64,000 nt of DNA from Aquilonibacter sp963820185 (GCA_963820185.1 CAWFYV010000002.1:911056-975055); one strand, 5' to 3'; numbered from the stretch's first letter, positions 40,051 to 48,721 are shown. A program made the numbers and translations. The notes: generated from the sequence alone by a model not told the origin.

Positions 40051-41577
40051 ATGCAAGTACGAGTATTTATTTCGGGCCTGCTCTGCGCGCTCGTGAGCGC
40101 GTCGCTCGTTGCGCAGGCCGCGCCCAAGAAAGCTGCGACGCCGCATCCCGCTGCCAAGCCGTCGGCACAGGAACATTCGGTCGTGACGCGCCACCAGATT
40201 TCGCTTGGCGGTCGCGCGATCGGCTACACCGCAACGGCCGGCAATTTGATTCTCAAGAACGACAAGGGGGCGCCCGAGGCGAGTGTCTTCTACGTGGCCT
40301 ACACCCAGGATGGCGCGGATCGGACGCGGCGTCCCGTAACGTTCCTCTACAACGGTGGCCCCGGCGCAGCAACGGTCTACTTGCATATGGGCGCGTTCGG
40401 TCCGCGCCGGATCGCGTTCCCGTCGAACGCCTCGCCGAACAGTGGCCCGCCCTATCCGCTCACCGACAATGCGAACAGCTTGCTCGACAAGTCCGACCTC
40501 ATTTTCATCGATGCGCCGGGTACGGGCTACAGTCGCGTGATGCCGGGAATCGACGTCAAGTCGATCTTCGGTGTCGATCAGGATGCCGCGGCGTTCGGGC
40601 AATTCATCGAGCGCTACGTCACGCTCAACGATCGCTGGAACTCCCCGAAGTTCTTGCTTGGCGAGAGCTACGGCACGCCGCGTTCAGCGGCGCTCGTGGA
40701 CTATTTGCAAAATCGTAATATGGCGTTTAACGGCGTGATCTTACTCTCGTCGGTCCTCGACTTCGACACGATCTTCCCGGGCCCGGGCAATGACCTCGCC
40801 TTCGCAACCTTTGTGCCGACCGAAGCGGCAGTGAATTGGTATCATAGCAAAGCGGCAGACAAAGGTTCGCTGCAATCCGTCGTCAACGAAGCGCGCACGT
40901 TCGCAAACACGACCTACACGCAAGCGTTGATGCAGGGCGACCGTCTGCCACACGACCAGTTCGTGCAAGTCGCGACGCAGCTCTCGCATCTGATTGGGCT
41001 CTCGCCGCACTACATCGAGCAGGCGCAACTGCGCGTGTATCCGCAGCGCTTCGAAAAGGAACTGCTGCGCGAAACAGATGAAAGCACCGGTCGACTGGAC
41101 GCGCGTTACGTCGGCTATAATCTCGACACGCTCGGCGATTCGGCGGACTACGATCCGTCGGATACGGCGAGCAGTCCGGGCTTCCAGGCCGGATTTCTCA
41201 CCTACGTTCGCGGCGAACTCAACTACAAGAGCGACGAGACATATAAACAGATTTACGGCGACGCAAACCAGGCGTGGGATTACAACCGCAAGTCGGTCTT
41301 CAAATGGCTAGCCCCGACGACGAGTCCCGATCTGGAAGAAGCGATGACGACGAACCCGCGCCTGCGGGTCTTCGTGGGTTGCGGCTACTACGACATGGCG
41401 ACACCGTTCGGCGCCGCGGAGTGGACCTTCTCGCATATGGGCTTGCAGCCGGAGCTACGACAACATGTGACGTTCGGCTACTACGAATCCGGCCACATGG
41501 TGTACATGAACCAACAGTCGCTCACGGCGTTCCATAGTGACCTCGACAAGTTCTATGACGCCGCGCTGGCTCAATAA
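40051..41577 (+). CDS. Secreted S10-type serine carboxypeptidase-like protein
   Basis: The 508-residue protein begins MQVRVFISGLLCALVSASLV, a signal peptide. It has the alpha/beta-hydrolase S10 layout: FLYNGGPGAATVYLHMGAFG (oxyanion region), FIDAPGTGYSRV, GESYGTPR with nucleophile S206, an aspartate in VFVGCGYYDMATP and the histidine in YESGHMVYM. All three triad members are present. It should remove C-terminal residues from peptides in the periplasm or outside. Its stop directly abuts the convergent birA stop. Confidence 0.88.
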   Translation: MQVRVFISGLLCALVSASLVAQAAPKKAATPHPAAKPSAQEHSVVTRHQISLGGRAIGYTATAGNLILKNDKGAPEASVFYVAYTQDGADRTRRPVTFLYNGGPGAATVYLHMGAFGPRRIAFPSNASPNSGPPYPLTDNANSLLDKSDLIFIDAPGTGYSRVMPGIDVKSIFGVDQDAAAFGQFIERYVTLNDRWNSPKFLLGESYGTPRSAALVDYLQNRNMAFNGVILLSSVLDFDTIFPGPGNDLAFATFVPTEAAVNWYHSKAADKGSLQSVVNEARTFANTTYTQALMQGDRLPHDQFVQVATQLSHLIGLSPHYIEQAQLRVYPQRFEKELLRETDESTGRLDARYVGYNLDTLGDSADYDPSDTASSPGFQAGFLTYVRGELNYKSDETYKQIYGDANQAWDYNRKSVFKWLAPTTSPDLEEAMTTNPRLRVFVGCGYYDMATPFGAAEWTFSHMGLQPELRQHVTFGYYESGHMVYMNQQSLTAFHSDLDKFYDAALAQ

Positions 41578-42357
41578 CTAGCGCAAGGCTCTCGCATCGG
41601 CAAACGCGATCGTTTCGCGCTTGCCGTTGTCGTGTTCGACCACGAGGCCACCGCCGTTGGCGAGCGCAACAGCCGTGATCTCGATGGATTGCGTGTCGCC
41701 GTCTTTGAGGATCGTGTAGCGCTTGGGTAAGCCGGCCATGCGTTCCCAAATGCGTGCAACGCGTTGCGGCATCTCGAGCGTCTGGTCCCATATATCGTAA
41801 TTCAACAGGATGTCGCGCAAGAGTGCCGCGCGGGTGATCGTCGGTTCGACGTCATCGCAAAACGCCGGCGGTGGATCGATCGATTCGTCTGCGCCCGGCG
41901 TGCGATAGACGTTGATGCCGACGCCCGCGGCAACCCATGCACGATCGCCGACGACGCGTGAGACGCACAGGATGCCGGCGATTTTCTTGCCTTCGGTGAG
42001 CAGATCGTTGGGCCAGTGCACCTCGCTCGGGACGCCGTTCGTGCGCAGGGCACGGCGCACGCAGATCGCAACGCCGAACGGGACGATCCAGGCGTGCGCG
42101 GCCGGTATTTGACGCGCGGGCAGCGTCGTCATGAGCAGCGCGCTGCCGGGCGCCGCGATCCACGAACGGCCTTTACGGCCGGCGCCTTTTGTCTGTACCT
42201 CGGCAACGATCGTGAGGCCGGCCCAAGCGGGATCGCCCAGCAGCGCCGCAGCGTCGTCATTCGTGCTTGCGGTCGAGCGCTCGAAGCGGATGCGTGCGAA
42301 TGCCGTCCCGCGCAGTTCGCGTTCGACGTTTTCGTACGGGTGTCCGGCGGGCTCCAT
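41578..42357 (-). CDS. birA: Biotin-[acetyl-CoA-carboxylase] ligase
   Basis: It transfers biotin to carboxylase carrier domains. The 259-residue protein contains SSTN-type FERSTASTNDDAA, the biotin loop GAGRKGRSWIAAPGSAL, and VHWPNDLLTEGKKIAGIL, then a C-terminal SH3-like domain. There is no N-terminal helix-turn-helix, so it is the monofunctional form and not a repressor. It diverges from ndk with only 38 bases between starts. Confidence 0.92.
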   Translation of the reverse strand: MEPAGHPYENVERELRGTAFARIRFERSTASTNDDAAALLGDPAWAGLTIVAEVQTKGAGRKGRSWIAAPGSALLMTTLPARQIPAAHAWIVPFGVAICVRRALRTNGVPSEVHWPNDLLTEGKKIAGILCVSRVVGDRAWVAAGVGINVYRTPGADESIDPPPAFCDDVEPTITRAALLRDILLNYDIWDQTLEMPQRVARIWERMAGLPKRYTILKDGDTQSIEITAVALANGGGLVVEHDNGKRETIAFADARALR

Positions 42358-42395
42358 AGGGGGAGCGTGCGCCTGCGACGTAATCGGGGCCTGCT

Positions 42396-42857
42396 ATGGC
42401 TATAGAAACGACACTCATTCTCTGCAAGCCCGACGCCGTATCACGCGGACTCGTCGGCGAAATCATCGCGCGCATCGAGCGTCGCGGGTACATCGTCACG
42501 GCGATGAGGCTCATGCAGCTTCCCGGCGACAAAGCGCGCGAACACTATGCCGAACACAAAGACAAACCGTTCTTCGGCGACTTGGTGAACTTTATTACCA
42601 GTGGCCCGCTTGTTGCGATCGCGGTTGAAGGCGAGGGCGTGATCGAAGCCTGCCGACAACTCATCGGCGCGACCAATCCGCTCACGGCAGCGCCGGGTTC
42701 GATTCGCGCCGATTTCGCGCAGTCGATCGGGCGCAATCTCGTGCACGGTAGCGACAGCAAAGGCGCGGCCGATCGCGAGCTCAAGATTTTCTTCAACGCA
42801 AATGAGTTCGTGTCGCGCAAGCACGACATGGACCGCTGGATCAGCGAGCAGAAGTGA
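42396..42857 (+). CDS. ndk: Nucleoside diphosphate kinase
   Basis: Ndk balances nucleoside triphosphates through a phosphohistidine. The 153-residue protein has the phosphorylated H117 in NLVHGSDS, the ATP-site KPDAVSRGL at 11-19, and ends WISEQK. The stop overlaps the GTG start of eno (GTGA). Confidence 0.95.
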   Translation: MAIETTLILCKPDAVSRGLVGEIIARIERRGYIVTAMRLMQLPGDKAREHYAEHKDKPFFGDLVNFITSGPLVAIAVEGEGVIEACRQLIGATNPLTAAPGSIRADFAQSIGRNLVHGSDSKGAADRELKIFFNANEFVSRKHDMDRWISEQK

Positions 42858-44143
42858 TCGAATCGCTGCGCGGTGGTGGGCGGCCGCTCATCGAGGGCGT
42901 GCATGCACGCGAAGTGCTCGACTCCCGCGGCAACCCGACGGTGGCCGTGAGCGTCGCCACGAATTTTGGCGCGGTCGAAGAAGCGCTCGTGCCGTCGGGT
43001 GCGTCGACCGGCGCGCACGAAGCGGTCGAACTGCGCGACGGCGATCCCAAACGCTACGGCGGCAAGGGCGTGTTGCGTGCGGTCGCGGCGGTCAATGAAA
43101 CGCTCGGACCGGCGCTCGAAGGGTTGGACGCAACCGCGCAACGTGAAATCGACGAACGGATGATCGAGCTCGACGGCACGACGAATAAGTCGAACCTCGG
43201 CGCGAATGCGCTGCTCGGCTGTTCGCTCGCGGTCGCGCGCGCGGCGGCGTCGAGCCTCTCGTTGCCGCTCTTCCGGTATCTGGGTGGACCTACCGCGTCG
43301 CTCTTGCCCGTGCCGATGATGAACGTGATCAACGGCGGCAAACACGCCTCGGGCGCGCTGCAGTTCCAAGAGTGCATGATCGTACCGTCGGGTGCGCCGA
43401 CGTTCGATGAGGCCGTGCGCTACGGCGCCGAGGTCTTTCACGCGCTGGGCAAACTGCTGCACGACCGCGGCCTGCCGACGCAAGTCGGCGACGAAGGCGG
43501 GTACGCGCCGCCGCTTGACTCGATCGACGACGCGATGGAGTTGCTCGTCACTGCGATCGTGCACGCCGGCTACAAGCCGGGCACCGATGTGGCGATCGCG
43601 CTCGATCCCGCGTCGAGCGAATTCTATAGCGATGGGAAGTACTTCGCGCGCGACAAGCAGCATGGCTTGAGCGCCGATGAGATGGTGCGACTCTACGCCG
43701 ACTTATGCGCGCGCTATCCGATCGTCTCGATCGAGGACGGCTTGGCCGAAGACGATTGGGCGGGTTGGCGCAAGCTGACCGAAGCACTCGGAAAGAAGGT
43801 CCAACTCGTCGGCGACGACATTTTTGTAACGAACACGGAGTTTCTCGCGCGCGGGATCAAAGAAGGCGTTGCCAACGCGATTCTGATCAAGGTCAACCAG
43901 ATCGGCACGCTCTCCGAGACCTTCGATGCGATCGACATGGCGCACAAGGCGGGCTACGCGTGCGTGATCTCGCACCGTTCGGGTGAAACCGAAGACACGA
44001 CGATCGCCGATATTGCCGTGGCGACGAGCGCCGGGCAAATCAAGACCGGCTCACTTTCGCGAAGCGACCGCACGGCGAAATACAACCGCCTCATGGCAAT
44101 CGAGGAGCAATTGGGCGCAGCCGCGCGTTATCCGCGGCGGTGA
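42854..44143 (+). CDS. eno: Enolase
   Basis: Enolase converts 2-phosphoglycerate to phosphoenolpyruvate. The 429-residue protein has AREVLDSRGNPTVAV, VPSGASTGAHEAVEL, MMNVINGGKHA, QVGDEGGYAP, VSIEDGLAEDDW, and the catalytic lysine region ILIKVNQIGTLSE followed by SHRSGETEDT. Start GTG overlaps the ndk stop; the stop overlaps the next GTG start, giving a coupled ndk-eno-DUF2252 run. Confidence 0.96.
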   Translation: MIESLRGGGRPLIEGVHAREVLDSRGNPTVAVSVATNFGAVEEALVPSGASTGAHEAVELRDGDPKRYGGKGVLRAVAAVNETLGPALEGLDATAQREIDERMIELDGTTNKSNLGANALLGCSLAVARAAASSLSLPLFRYLGGPTASLLPVPMMNVINGGKHASGALQFQECMIVPSGAPTFDEAVRYGAEVFHALGKLLHDRGLPTQVGDEGGYAPPLDSIDDAMELLVTAIVHAGYKPGTDVAIALDPASSEFYSDGKYFARDKQHGLSADEMVRLYADLCARYPIVSIEDGLAEDDWAGWRKLTEALGKKVQLVGDDIFVTNTEFLARGIKEGVANAILIKVNQIGTLSETFDAIDMAHKAGYACVISHRSGETEDTTIADIAVATSAGQIKTGSLSRSDRTAKYNRLMAIEEQLGAAARYPRR

Positions 44144-45324
44144 AAGCGCTCCGCAAGCGCGTTCCGCGCGCGAGCTTCGCGCACTGGAAGCCGGCCTCGA
44201 ACCGGCGCGACCCAGTCGAACTCTTACACGAGACCGAAGCCGGACGCATTCCGGCGCTCCTCATCCTGCGCCACGAGCGCATGCGCGCCGACGTCTTTGC
44301 GTTTTATCGCGGATGTGCGGCGATTATGGCGGCAGATTTAGCCGGGCATCCGGTGACGGGATTGCACGTCCAACTGGGCGGTGATGCGCACCTGATGAAC
44401 TACGGCGGCTACGCGACCCCCGAGCGCAATTTGCTCTTCGACGTCAACGACTTCGACGAAACGTTGCCGGGCCCGTGGGAGTGGGACGTCGCGCGGCTGT
44501 GCGCAAGCGCTCCCGTTCTGGCGAAAGTGCGCGGCTTCGGGAAGCGTGCCGGCGAAGACGCTGCCTATCTTGCAGCCCGGGCCTATCGTCGCCACATGCG
44601 CGCGCTCGCGCTGTTCTCACCGCTGCAGATTTGGTACTCGCGCGTCGACGTACGCGGCATGCTCGCAACCGAATTGACGCTCCCGCGCGACGCGACGCGC
44701 GTCAAACTAACTCCCGAGCACGAGGAGCTGGCCAAGAGTACGATCGACGCCTATCGCCGGTCGCTCCCGCCGTATATTCGCACGGTGCTCGATCGCTACC
44801 ACCCGGTGGAATTCTTCGAGCATCCGGTCGGCGTCGGGAGCGTAGGCCTCTTAACGATTGTTGCGCACCTCGAAGCGCGTGCAGGTGAACGACTCTATCT
44901 CCAGGTGAAGGAGGCCGTGGCTTCGGCGCTCGAGCCGTATCTCGGGAAATCGGCCTCCGGCAATCACGGTGAACGCGTCGTCGCCGGTCAGCATCTGATG
45001 CAAGCCGCGAGCGATCTCTTCGTCGGTTGGACGAGTGCGCAGGGCCGCGACTTCTACGTGCGGCAGCTGCGTGACGAAAAGGCGTCGCTCGATCTCGACC
45101 GCATCAACGCCGCGCAGCTTATCGACTTTGCGCAGCGCTGCGGCACGGTGCTGGCGCGCGCGCATGCGCGCACGGGCGATCCTCAGGCGATCGCCGAGTA
45201 TCTTGGTGCGAGCGATGCATTCGAGGACGGCATGGCGCGCTTTGCGCTCCTGTACGCTAAGCAGGTCGGGCGCGATTATGAGGAGTTCTGTAAGGACTCC
45301 AGAAATCGTCCCGAGCCGCAGTAG
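44140..45324 (+). CDS. DUF2252 family protein
   Basis: The 394-residue protein matches DUF2252: QLGGDAHLMNYGGYATPERN, LLFDVNDFDETLPGPWEWDV, and a late FARLHA-like ARAHARTGDP. The GDxHxxN and DxND pattern is like that of protein-kinase-fold phosphotransferases, so it may be an aminoglycoside-phosphotransferase-like enzyme; substrate unknown. The start overlaps the eno stop by 4 bases. Its stop codon directly precedes the tRNA. Confidence 0.88.
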   Translation: MKALRKRVPRASFAHWKPASNRRDPVELLHETEAGRIPALLILRHERMRADVFAFYRGCAAIMAADLAGHPVTGLHVQLGGDAHLMNYGGYATPERNLLFDVNDFDETLPGPWEWDVARLCASAPVLAKVRGFGKRAGEDAAYLAARAYRRHMRALALFSPLQIWYSRVDVRGMLATELTLPRDATRVKLTPEHEELAKSTIDAYRRSLPPYIRTVLDRYHPVEFFEHPVGVGSVGLLTIVAHLEARAGERLYLQVKEAVASALEPYLGKSASGNHGERVVAGQHLMQAASDLFVGWTSAQGRDFYVRQLRDEKASLDLDRINAAQLIDFAQRCGTVLARAHARTGDPQAIAEYLGASDAFEDGMARFALLYAKQVGRDYEEFCKDSRNRPEPQ

Positions 45325-45396
45325 GGGCCTGTAGCTCAGCGGTAGAGCGGCCGGCTCATAACTGGTTGCGCGTAGGTTCGAATCCTACCAGGCCCA
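45325..45396 (+). tRNA. tRNA with CAU anticodon (Met or Ile2)
   Basis: A full cloverleaf: acceptor GGGCCTG/CAGGCCC, D arm GCTC/GAGC with a short loop, anticodon stem GCCGG/CTGGT with loop CTCATAA (CAT at 45357-45359), T arm GTAGG/CCTAC with loop TTCGAAT, discriminator A, no encoded CCA. The CAU anticodon fits either elongator methionine or the lysidine-modified isoleucine tRNA; I cannot decide which. It starts right after the DUF2252 stop. Confidence 0.93.
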
Positions 45397-45547
45397 TAAG
45401 TTCGCCGCCACAGTTTGGGCAGCGTTGCTGCATTTCGCGCGTGCACTCGGCACAGAACGTGCAGTGATACGAGCACATGAATCGGGTGTCTCCCGCGCGG
45501 AAGACCCGCTCGCAACGTTCGCATCGTGCCTTGATCGGAACGCTCAT
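45356..45547 (-). CDS. DUF1272 zinc-ribbon protein, 3' end antisense to the tRNA
   Basis: The 63-residue protein has MSVPIKARCERCERVF, FMCSYHCTFCAECTREM and RCPNCGGELMG: eight cysteines in the arrangement of DUF1272 small zinc proteins. The natural family ends soon after CPNCGGEL. The last residues (LVGFEPTRNQL) are read from the antisense of the tRNA gene and stop inside it, so the last dozen residues are likely non-functional. Confidence 0.8.
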   Translation of the reverse strand: MSVPIKARCERCERVFRAGDTRFMCSYHCTFCAECTREMQQRCPNCGGELMGLVGFEPTRNQL

Positions 45548-45604
45548 TGCCGCAGGCGCAAGCTCGAGAACTGCGTCGCGCTCGCGCCTGCAGCGCGATG
45601 TTGC

Positions 45605-46087
45605 TTAGCCCCCAAGGTTCTTGGTGTGTGCCCAGGATGTTATGACCCAGCTCGTCCCCTTCATCGTGAGTGTCACGGTAAGGGATGAACCGGTTTCTCG
45701 CATCGTCTGACCTTTTTGATTGTAGTGGTAGTCGAATGGAGCAGAGATGTAGGCGTTGTTTCCGGTCACGAACACGTGGTACGGCGCGCCTATGCCGGCC
45801 GTTACGTCGCTGATTTGCGCGGTCTTGTTGTAGGCCACGCGCGCGTTCCACCAATCGGTGCAACCCGTCGGTCCCCCTATAAGGTACGGATCGAACGTGT
45901 CGATGACGACGGTCGGGGAATTGCACAACGCCACAAACGCGCTCATGTTGCCTTTGTTTATCGCGTTGATGGCGAGTTTGACGGTGTTAATTGCGTCACT
46001 CGACGGCGACGCGGAGCCGATTGCAGGCGTTGCCAAAAACGCCAGAGCGGCGATGAGGGCAAAACCCGCAAATCTTTGGATTCTCAT
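45605..46087 (-). CDS. Secreted NTF2/SnoaL-like protein
   Basis: The 160-residue protein has signal peptide MRIQRFAGFALIAALAFLAT (ATG at 46087; an upstream in-frame ATG adds only ten residues). The mature part (KLAINAINKGNMSAFVALCN, VVIDTFDPYLIGGP, DWWNARVAYN, ending MKGTSWVITSWAHTKN) follows the cone-shaped NTF2/DUF4440 pattern. Probably a periplasmic ligand-binding protein; ligand unknown. Confidence 0.7.
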   Translation of the reverse strand: MRIQRFAGFALIAALAFLATPAIGSASPSSDAINTVKLAINAINKGNMSAFVALCNSPTVVIDTFDPYLIGGPTGCTDWWNARVAYNKTAQISDVTAGIGAPYHVFVTGNNAYISAPFDYHYNQKGQTMRETGSSLTVTLTMKGTSWVITSWAHTKNLGG

Positions 46088-46243
46088 GATGTCTCCTTTG
46101 AAGCTGCAGCAAAGCAACTCCCATCATGCTAGGAGCGTACATCCGGCACGGAGGCGCCGGGTATCCCGGCGTATACTATGATTTGGGAGCAGGCAAGTTT
46201 GCGGCGGCCTGCTACAAACTTGCAAGACAGGAGCAAGCACGCA

Positions 46244-46627
46244 ATGGCAACTAGCATCGTCAAGACGAGCCGTCATTCGTATGCTGACACGATCGCGAAA
46301 CTTTCGCAAGCGATTACCGGCGTAGGCAACGCGATCTTCGCGACGATCGATCAAGCAGCCGCAGCGCAAGGCGTTGGGCTCAACTTGCGCCCGACGACGC
46401 TGATCGTCTTCGGCAATCCCAAAGGCGGGACCGGACTGATGGCCGCGTTTCCGCTGGCAGCGCTCGATCTTCCGCTCAAGGTGCTCGTGTGGGAAGAGCA
46501 GGGCGTCGTGAGCGTGGCGTATGTCCCACCCGAGGAGATTGCCGCGCGCTACAACGTGACCGGCATGGATGCGCTCATTGCCAACATGAGTCACGCACTC
46601 GATGCGTTGACGAATCTCGTGGTGTAG
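46244..46627 (+). CDS. DUF302 family protein
   Basis: The 127-residue protein matches DUF302: LRPTTLIVFGNPKGGTGLMA, LDLPLKVLVWEEQGVVSVAY and PPEEIAARYNVTG. The ATG at 46244 follows a GGAGCAAGC ribosome region. Members are small cytosolic or periplasmic proteins of unknown function, some linked to sulfur or stress genes. It diverges from the NTF2-like gene. Confidence 0.85.
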   Translation: MATSIVKTSRHSYADTIAKLSQAITGVGNAIFATIDQAAAAQGVGLNLRPTTLIVFGNPKGGTGLMAAFPLAALDLPLKVLVWEEQGVVSVAYVPPEEIAARYNVTGMDALIANMSHALDALTNLVV

Positions 46628-46635
46628 GCTTCGCG

Positions 46636-47148
46636 CTATTTCAGCTTGTCGTAGACCTGCGCGAACCCGGCCAGCGGGATCGTGGCCGTGATGGTGCGCT
46701 CAGTCAACGAGGCATCTAACAAGACGTACGCGACCTTCAGATCGCCCTTGGCTGCACGCATCGCTGCCAGTAAGTCCGCGCTGATCGTGCCGGTTGCAAA
46801 GCACCCTTGCGGCGAACACGTGAGGAATTGGAAGCTTTGTGAGGCACCGCCGGTGACGCTCACGCCAATCGGGGTGCGCACCGACGCCTCCAGCGGCACT
46901 TTTATCGTGAGACTTGTCTTCCCGTCGGCTGCGGGTTGGACCGAGAAGCCGATGACGAGCGCGCCGTTTGCGGTCTGGATGGAGTTCAGCACTTGGCATG
47001 CGAGCGCGGTCTTCCCGGGGTCGCACTCCAGCTTCCAGCCGGTGATCGCCACGTTGGCCGGAGTCGTCGCCTCTTGGGGCGGAGGCGTGGCAGCATTGGC
47101 CGGCGCGGCAATGCAGCAGAGGAAGAGCACTGCGCAGGCGTATCTCAT
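46636..47148 (-). CDS. Invasion-associated locus B (IalB)-like secreted protein
   Basis: The 170-residue protein starts MRYACAVLFLCCIAAPANA (signal peptide). The mature part shows the IalB pattern: TGWKLECDPGKTALACQVLN, PLEASVRTPIGVSVTGGA, LTCSPQGCFATGTISADLL, then ITATIPLAGFAQVYDKL, with paired cysteines likely forming disulfides. Such periplasmic proteins are widespread beyond pathogens; the function here is unknown. Convergent with the DUF302 gene. Confidence 0.8.
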   Translation of the reverse strand: MRYACAVLFLCCIAAPANAATPPPQEATTPANVAITGWKLECDPGKTALACQVLNSIQTANGALVIGFSVQPAADGKTSLTIKVPLEASVRTPIGVSVTGGASQSFQFLTCSPQGCFATGTISADLLAAMRAAKGDLKVAYVLLDASLTERTITATIPLAGFAQVYDKLK

Positions 47149-47223
47149 GGCAGGCGCCTTCGCGAGCGAGCCGCAGGACCTCTGCCGTTGACAGGCCTCG
47201 CTCGCTCCGGTAGTGTACGACAC

Positions 47224-47248
47224 TGTCACCCTGAGCTTGTCGAAGGGC
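47224..47248 (+). repeat. Dispersed repeat, diverged copy
   Basis: The sequence TGTCACCCTGAGCTTGTCGA with GGG after it resembles the core of the three TGTCATCCCGAGC copies. It lies just upstream of tRNA-Glu. Confidence 0.45.
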
Positions 47249-47251
47249 CGC

Positions 47252-47326
47252 GGCGCCATCGTCTATCGGTTAGGACATCGCCCTTTCAAGGCGGAAAGAC
47301 GGGTTCGATTCCCGTTGGCGCTACCA
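47252..47326 (+). tRNA. tRNA-Glu (UUC)
   Basis: Acceptor GGCGCCA pairs with TGGCGCT (first pair G-U), D arm GTC/GAC, anticodon stem TCGCC/GGCGG with loop CTTTCAA (TTC at 47285-47287), T arm ACGGG/CCCGT, and an ACCA end. The 3' part is repeated at 48722, making this gene the integration target of the element downstream. Confidence 0.95.
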
Positions 47327-47355
47327 AATAAAGCCCCGTAAACACGGGGCTTTTT
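47301..47355 (+). repeat. Left attachment repeat (attL): tRNA-Glu 3' end plus terminator
   Basis: From GGGTTCGATTCCCGTT through the ACCA end and the terminator hairpin, this segment matches 48722-48777 with one A missing in the run before the hairpin. The match ends where the T-run ends. This is the usual sign of site-specific insertion into a tRNA gene that restores the gene at one end. Confidence 0.88.
47331..47355 (+). terminator. Intrinsic terminator after tRNA-Glu
   Basis: Stem AGCCCCG/CGGGGCT with loop TAAACA and five T's, 5 bases after the tRNA. Confidence 0.9.
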
Positions 47356-47373
47356 CTTTGTCCAGTCTCCCGC

Positions 47374-47391
47374 GGTTGCCATTCGGTTGCC
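47374..47391 (+). repeat. Left pair of GGTTGCC heptamers
   Basis: Two direct copies 11 bases apart, about 20 bases inside attL; the second ends right at the ATG of the cargo gene at 47392. Confidence 0.6.
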
Positions 47392-48444
47392 ATGCGGTGC
47401 TTTTTGCCCATGTCAGCGAAGAAGTCGTCGTCGTTGCCGGGTGCGAATAGCAGCGTAGTGAGCAGCACTAGTGAGCGCGAAACGAGGTTGCTTAAAAGCT
47501 ACCTGTACCTCGGCATCGAGGGTACGAAAAAGGACGGCTTCGACCCAGACGACATCACGCGACATACCGCAGTCGATCCGTGGAGGAGCTGGCGTTGCGG
47601 CGACCCCGCCCCGACCTCCGGCCGAAAGAGAACCAAGGATCATTGGTCGGTTCATTCTCCCGCGGGCCTGACCGCGAGTTTGACTGAGCAAGCCGACGCG
47701 ATATGCGCGCTTCTCGACTCAAACAAGAATCTACGCGCAGCGCTGAAGCCGCACGCGCCTTTTTTGAATTATGCGATCGAGACCACCACCGAGCCCAGAG
47801 AGTTCCAACTGAGTAGCGCACTTGTTCGGAATCTCGTTCGGATCGGTGCTGAGGTTGACTGCGATCTGTACTGGGTGTGCGATCCGCAGGTCCGATACGG
47901 CCTGTGTGTGCCTTGCGGAGTGCGCGTTCCGGAGAAGTTAGCTGAGTTGCAGTCCTTCATCGGCGGCGAGCGGCGCGCCGCTGAGTGCCAATTTGCGTTT
48001 ACAGTGTCGGGCATTAGGCTAGATGAAGCTTTCGCGCGGTTCCATCTCGATCCCGAGGACAACTGCCGCAGGCTCGGCGACGACGGCATGGACATCGTAT
48101 ATTTAGAGCCATTAGCGTGCTTGCAATTCAGCTCGGACGTACTCCCATGCTCCGGCTACGTTCGCGAGCTCGAACCCGAAAGGCTCGCGAGACGGTTCCT
48201 TCGTTCGCTTGAGCGCCACGTTGGAGAATTTGCTTCGGCCGACCATCAACCCAAGCTTCACGTGAGATTCGTGGAGAGAGGAGACTATCAGGGTACGGCC
48301 GGTCTTCATTTTGACCGGCGATTCCTCCGCGATGTGTCGGCATTAAATGCTGGAATTGCAGTGAAGCTCAGCTACCTCCCCGATCCTCACTTCAATCGCC
48401 TGGGCGATTGCGTAACCTGCGGCAGCCGCGTTCTCGGCACCTAG
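47392..48444 (+). CDS. Element cargo: protein with two DUF4279-like halves
   Basis: The 350-residue protein has an N-terminal half with SYLYLGIEGTKKDGFDPDDI, then DHWSVHSPAG and a late VRIGAEVDCDLYWV, which follows the DUF4279 pattern of (beta)G-(DE)xFDPxxIT start and DxDxY end. The second half (CQFAFTVSGIRLDEAFARFH, LHVRFVERGDYQ, LSYLPDPHFN) looks like a diverged second copy. There is no signal peptide or membrane helix. Starts at 47392 and 47410 are both possible; neither has a good ribosome site. As the only gene of a mobile element it may serve host conflict or element biology, but this is inference. DUF4279 has no known function. Confidence 0.6.
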   Translation: MRCFLPMSAKKSSSLPGANSSVVSSTSERETRLLKSYLYLGIEGTKKDGFDPDDITRHTAVDPWRSWRCGDPAPTSGRKRTKDHWSVHSPAGLTASLTEQADAICALLDSNKNLRAALKPHAPFLNYAIETTTEPREFQLSSALVRNLVRIGAEVDCDLYWVCDPQVRYGLCVPCGVRVPEKLAELQSFIGGERRAAECQFAFTVSGIRLDEAFARFHLDPEDNCRRLGDDGMDIVYLEPLACLQFSSDVLPCSGYVRELEPERLARRFLRSLERHVGEFASADHQPKLHVRFVERGDYQGTAGLHFDRRFLRDVSALNAGIAVKLSYLPDPHFNRLGDCVTCGSRVLGT

Positions 48445-48598
48445 GGAAGCTGGAAAGATGGAAAGCGGGAATACCGGCGGCGCACCGCTGCCAAACGCGG
48501 GCCTTTCACAGGCCCTAGCCGGGTTTCTCGCACTCCCAACGCGCGCCCGTGCGCGCGCGCGGTCTCGCCAGGCAGGCCGAGCGGGTCTGACGGGCGAC

Positions 48599-48701
48599 GG
48601 TTGCCAAATGGTTGCCGTCAATGGCAACCGATCGCGGCTGCGGGCGACCACGGACGATCAGAAGCTTCAACAACCACAGGCGTCAGCGACCATCGGCAAC
48701 C
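48599..48701 (+). repeat. Right cluster of GGTTGCC/GGCAACC heptamers
   Basis: Two direct copies at 48599-48605 and 48610-48616, then two inverted copies at 48623-48629 and 48695-48701, just before attR. The direct pair is 11 bases apart, the same spacing as the left pair. Confidence 0.6.
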
Positions 48702-48721
48702 GGCCAGAAGCACCAAGCGCC

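Noticed and set aside
45336..45926. Long minus-strand ORF over the tRNA and DUF1272 gene
   Set aside because: It is another frame of the DUF1272 gene and the tRNA antisense; the cysteine pattern of DUF1272 is the convincing one.
48445..48721. ORFs in the right part of the tRNA-Glu element
   Set aside because: Low-complexity, arginine-rich frames with no ribosome site; the heptamer repeats explain the stretch better.
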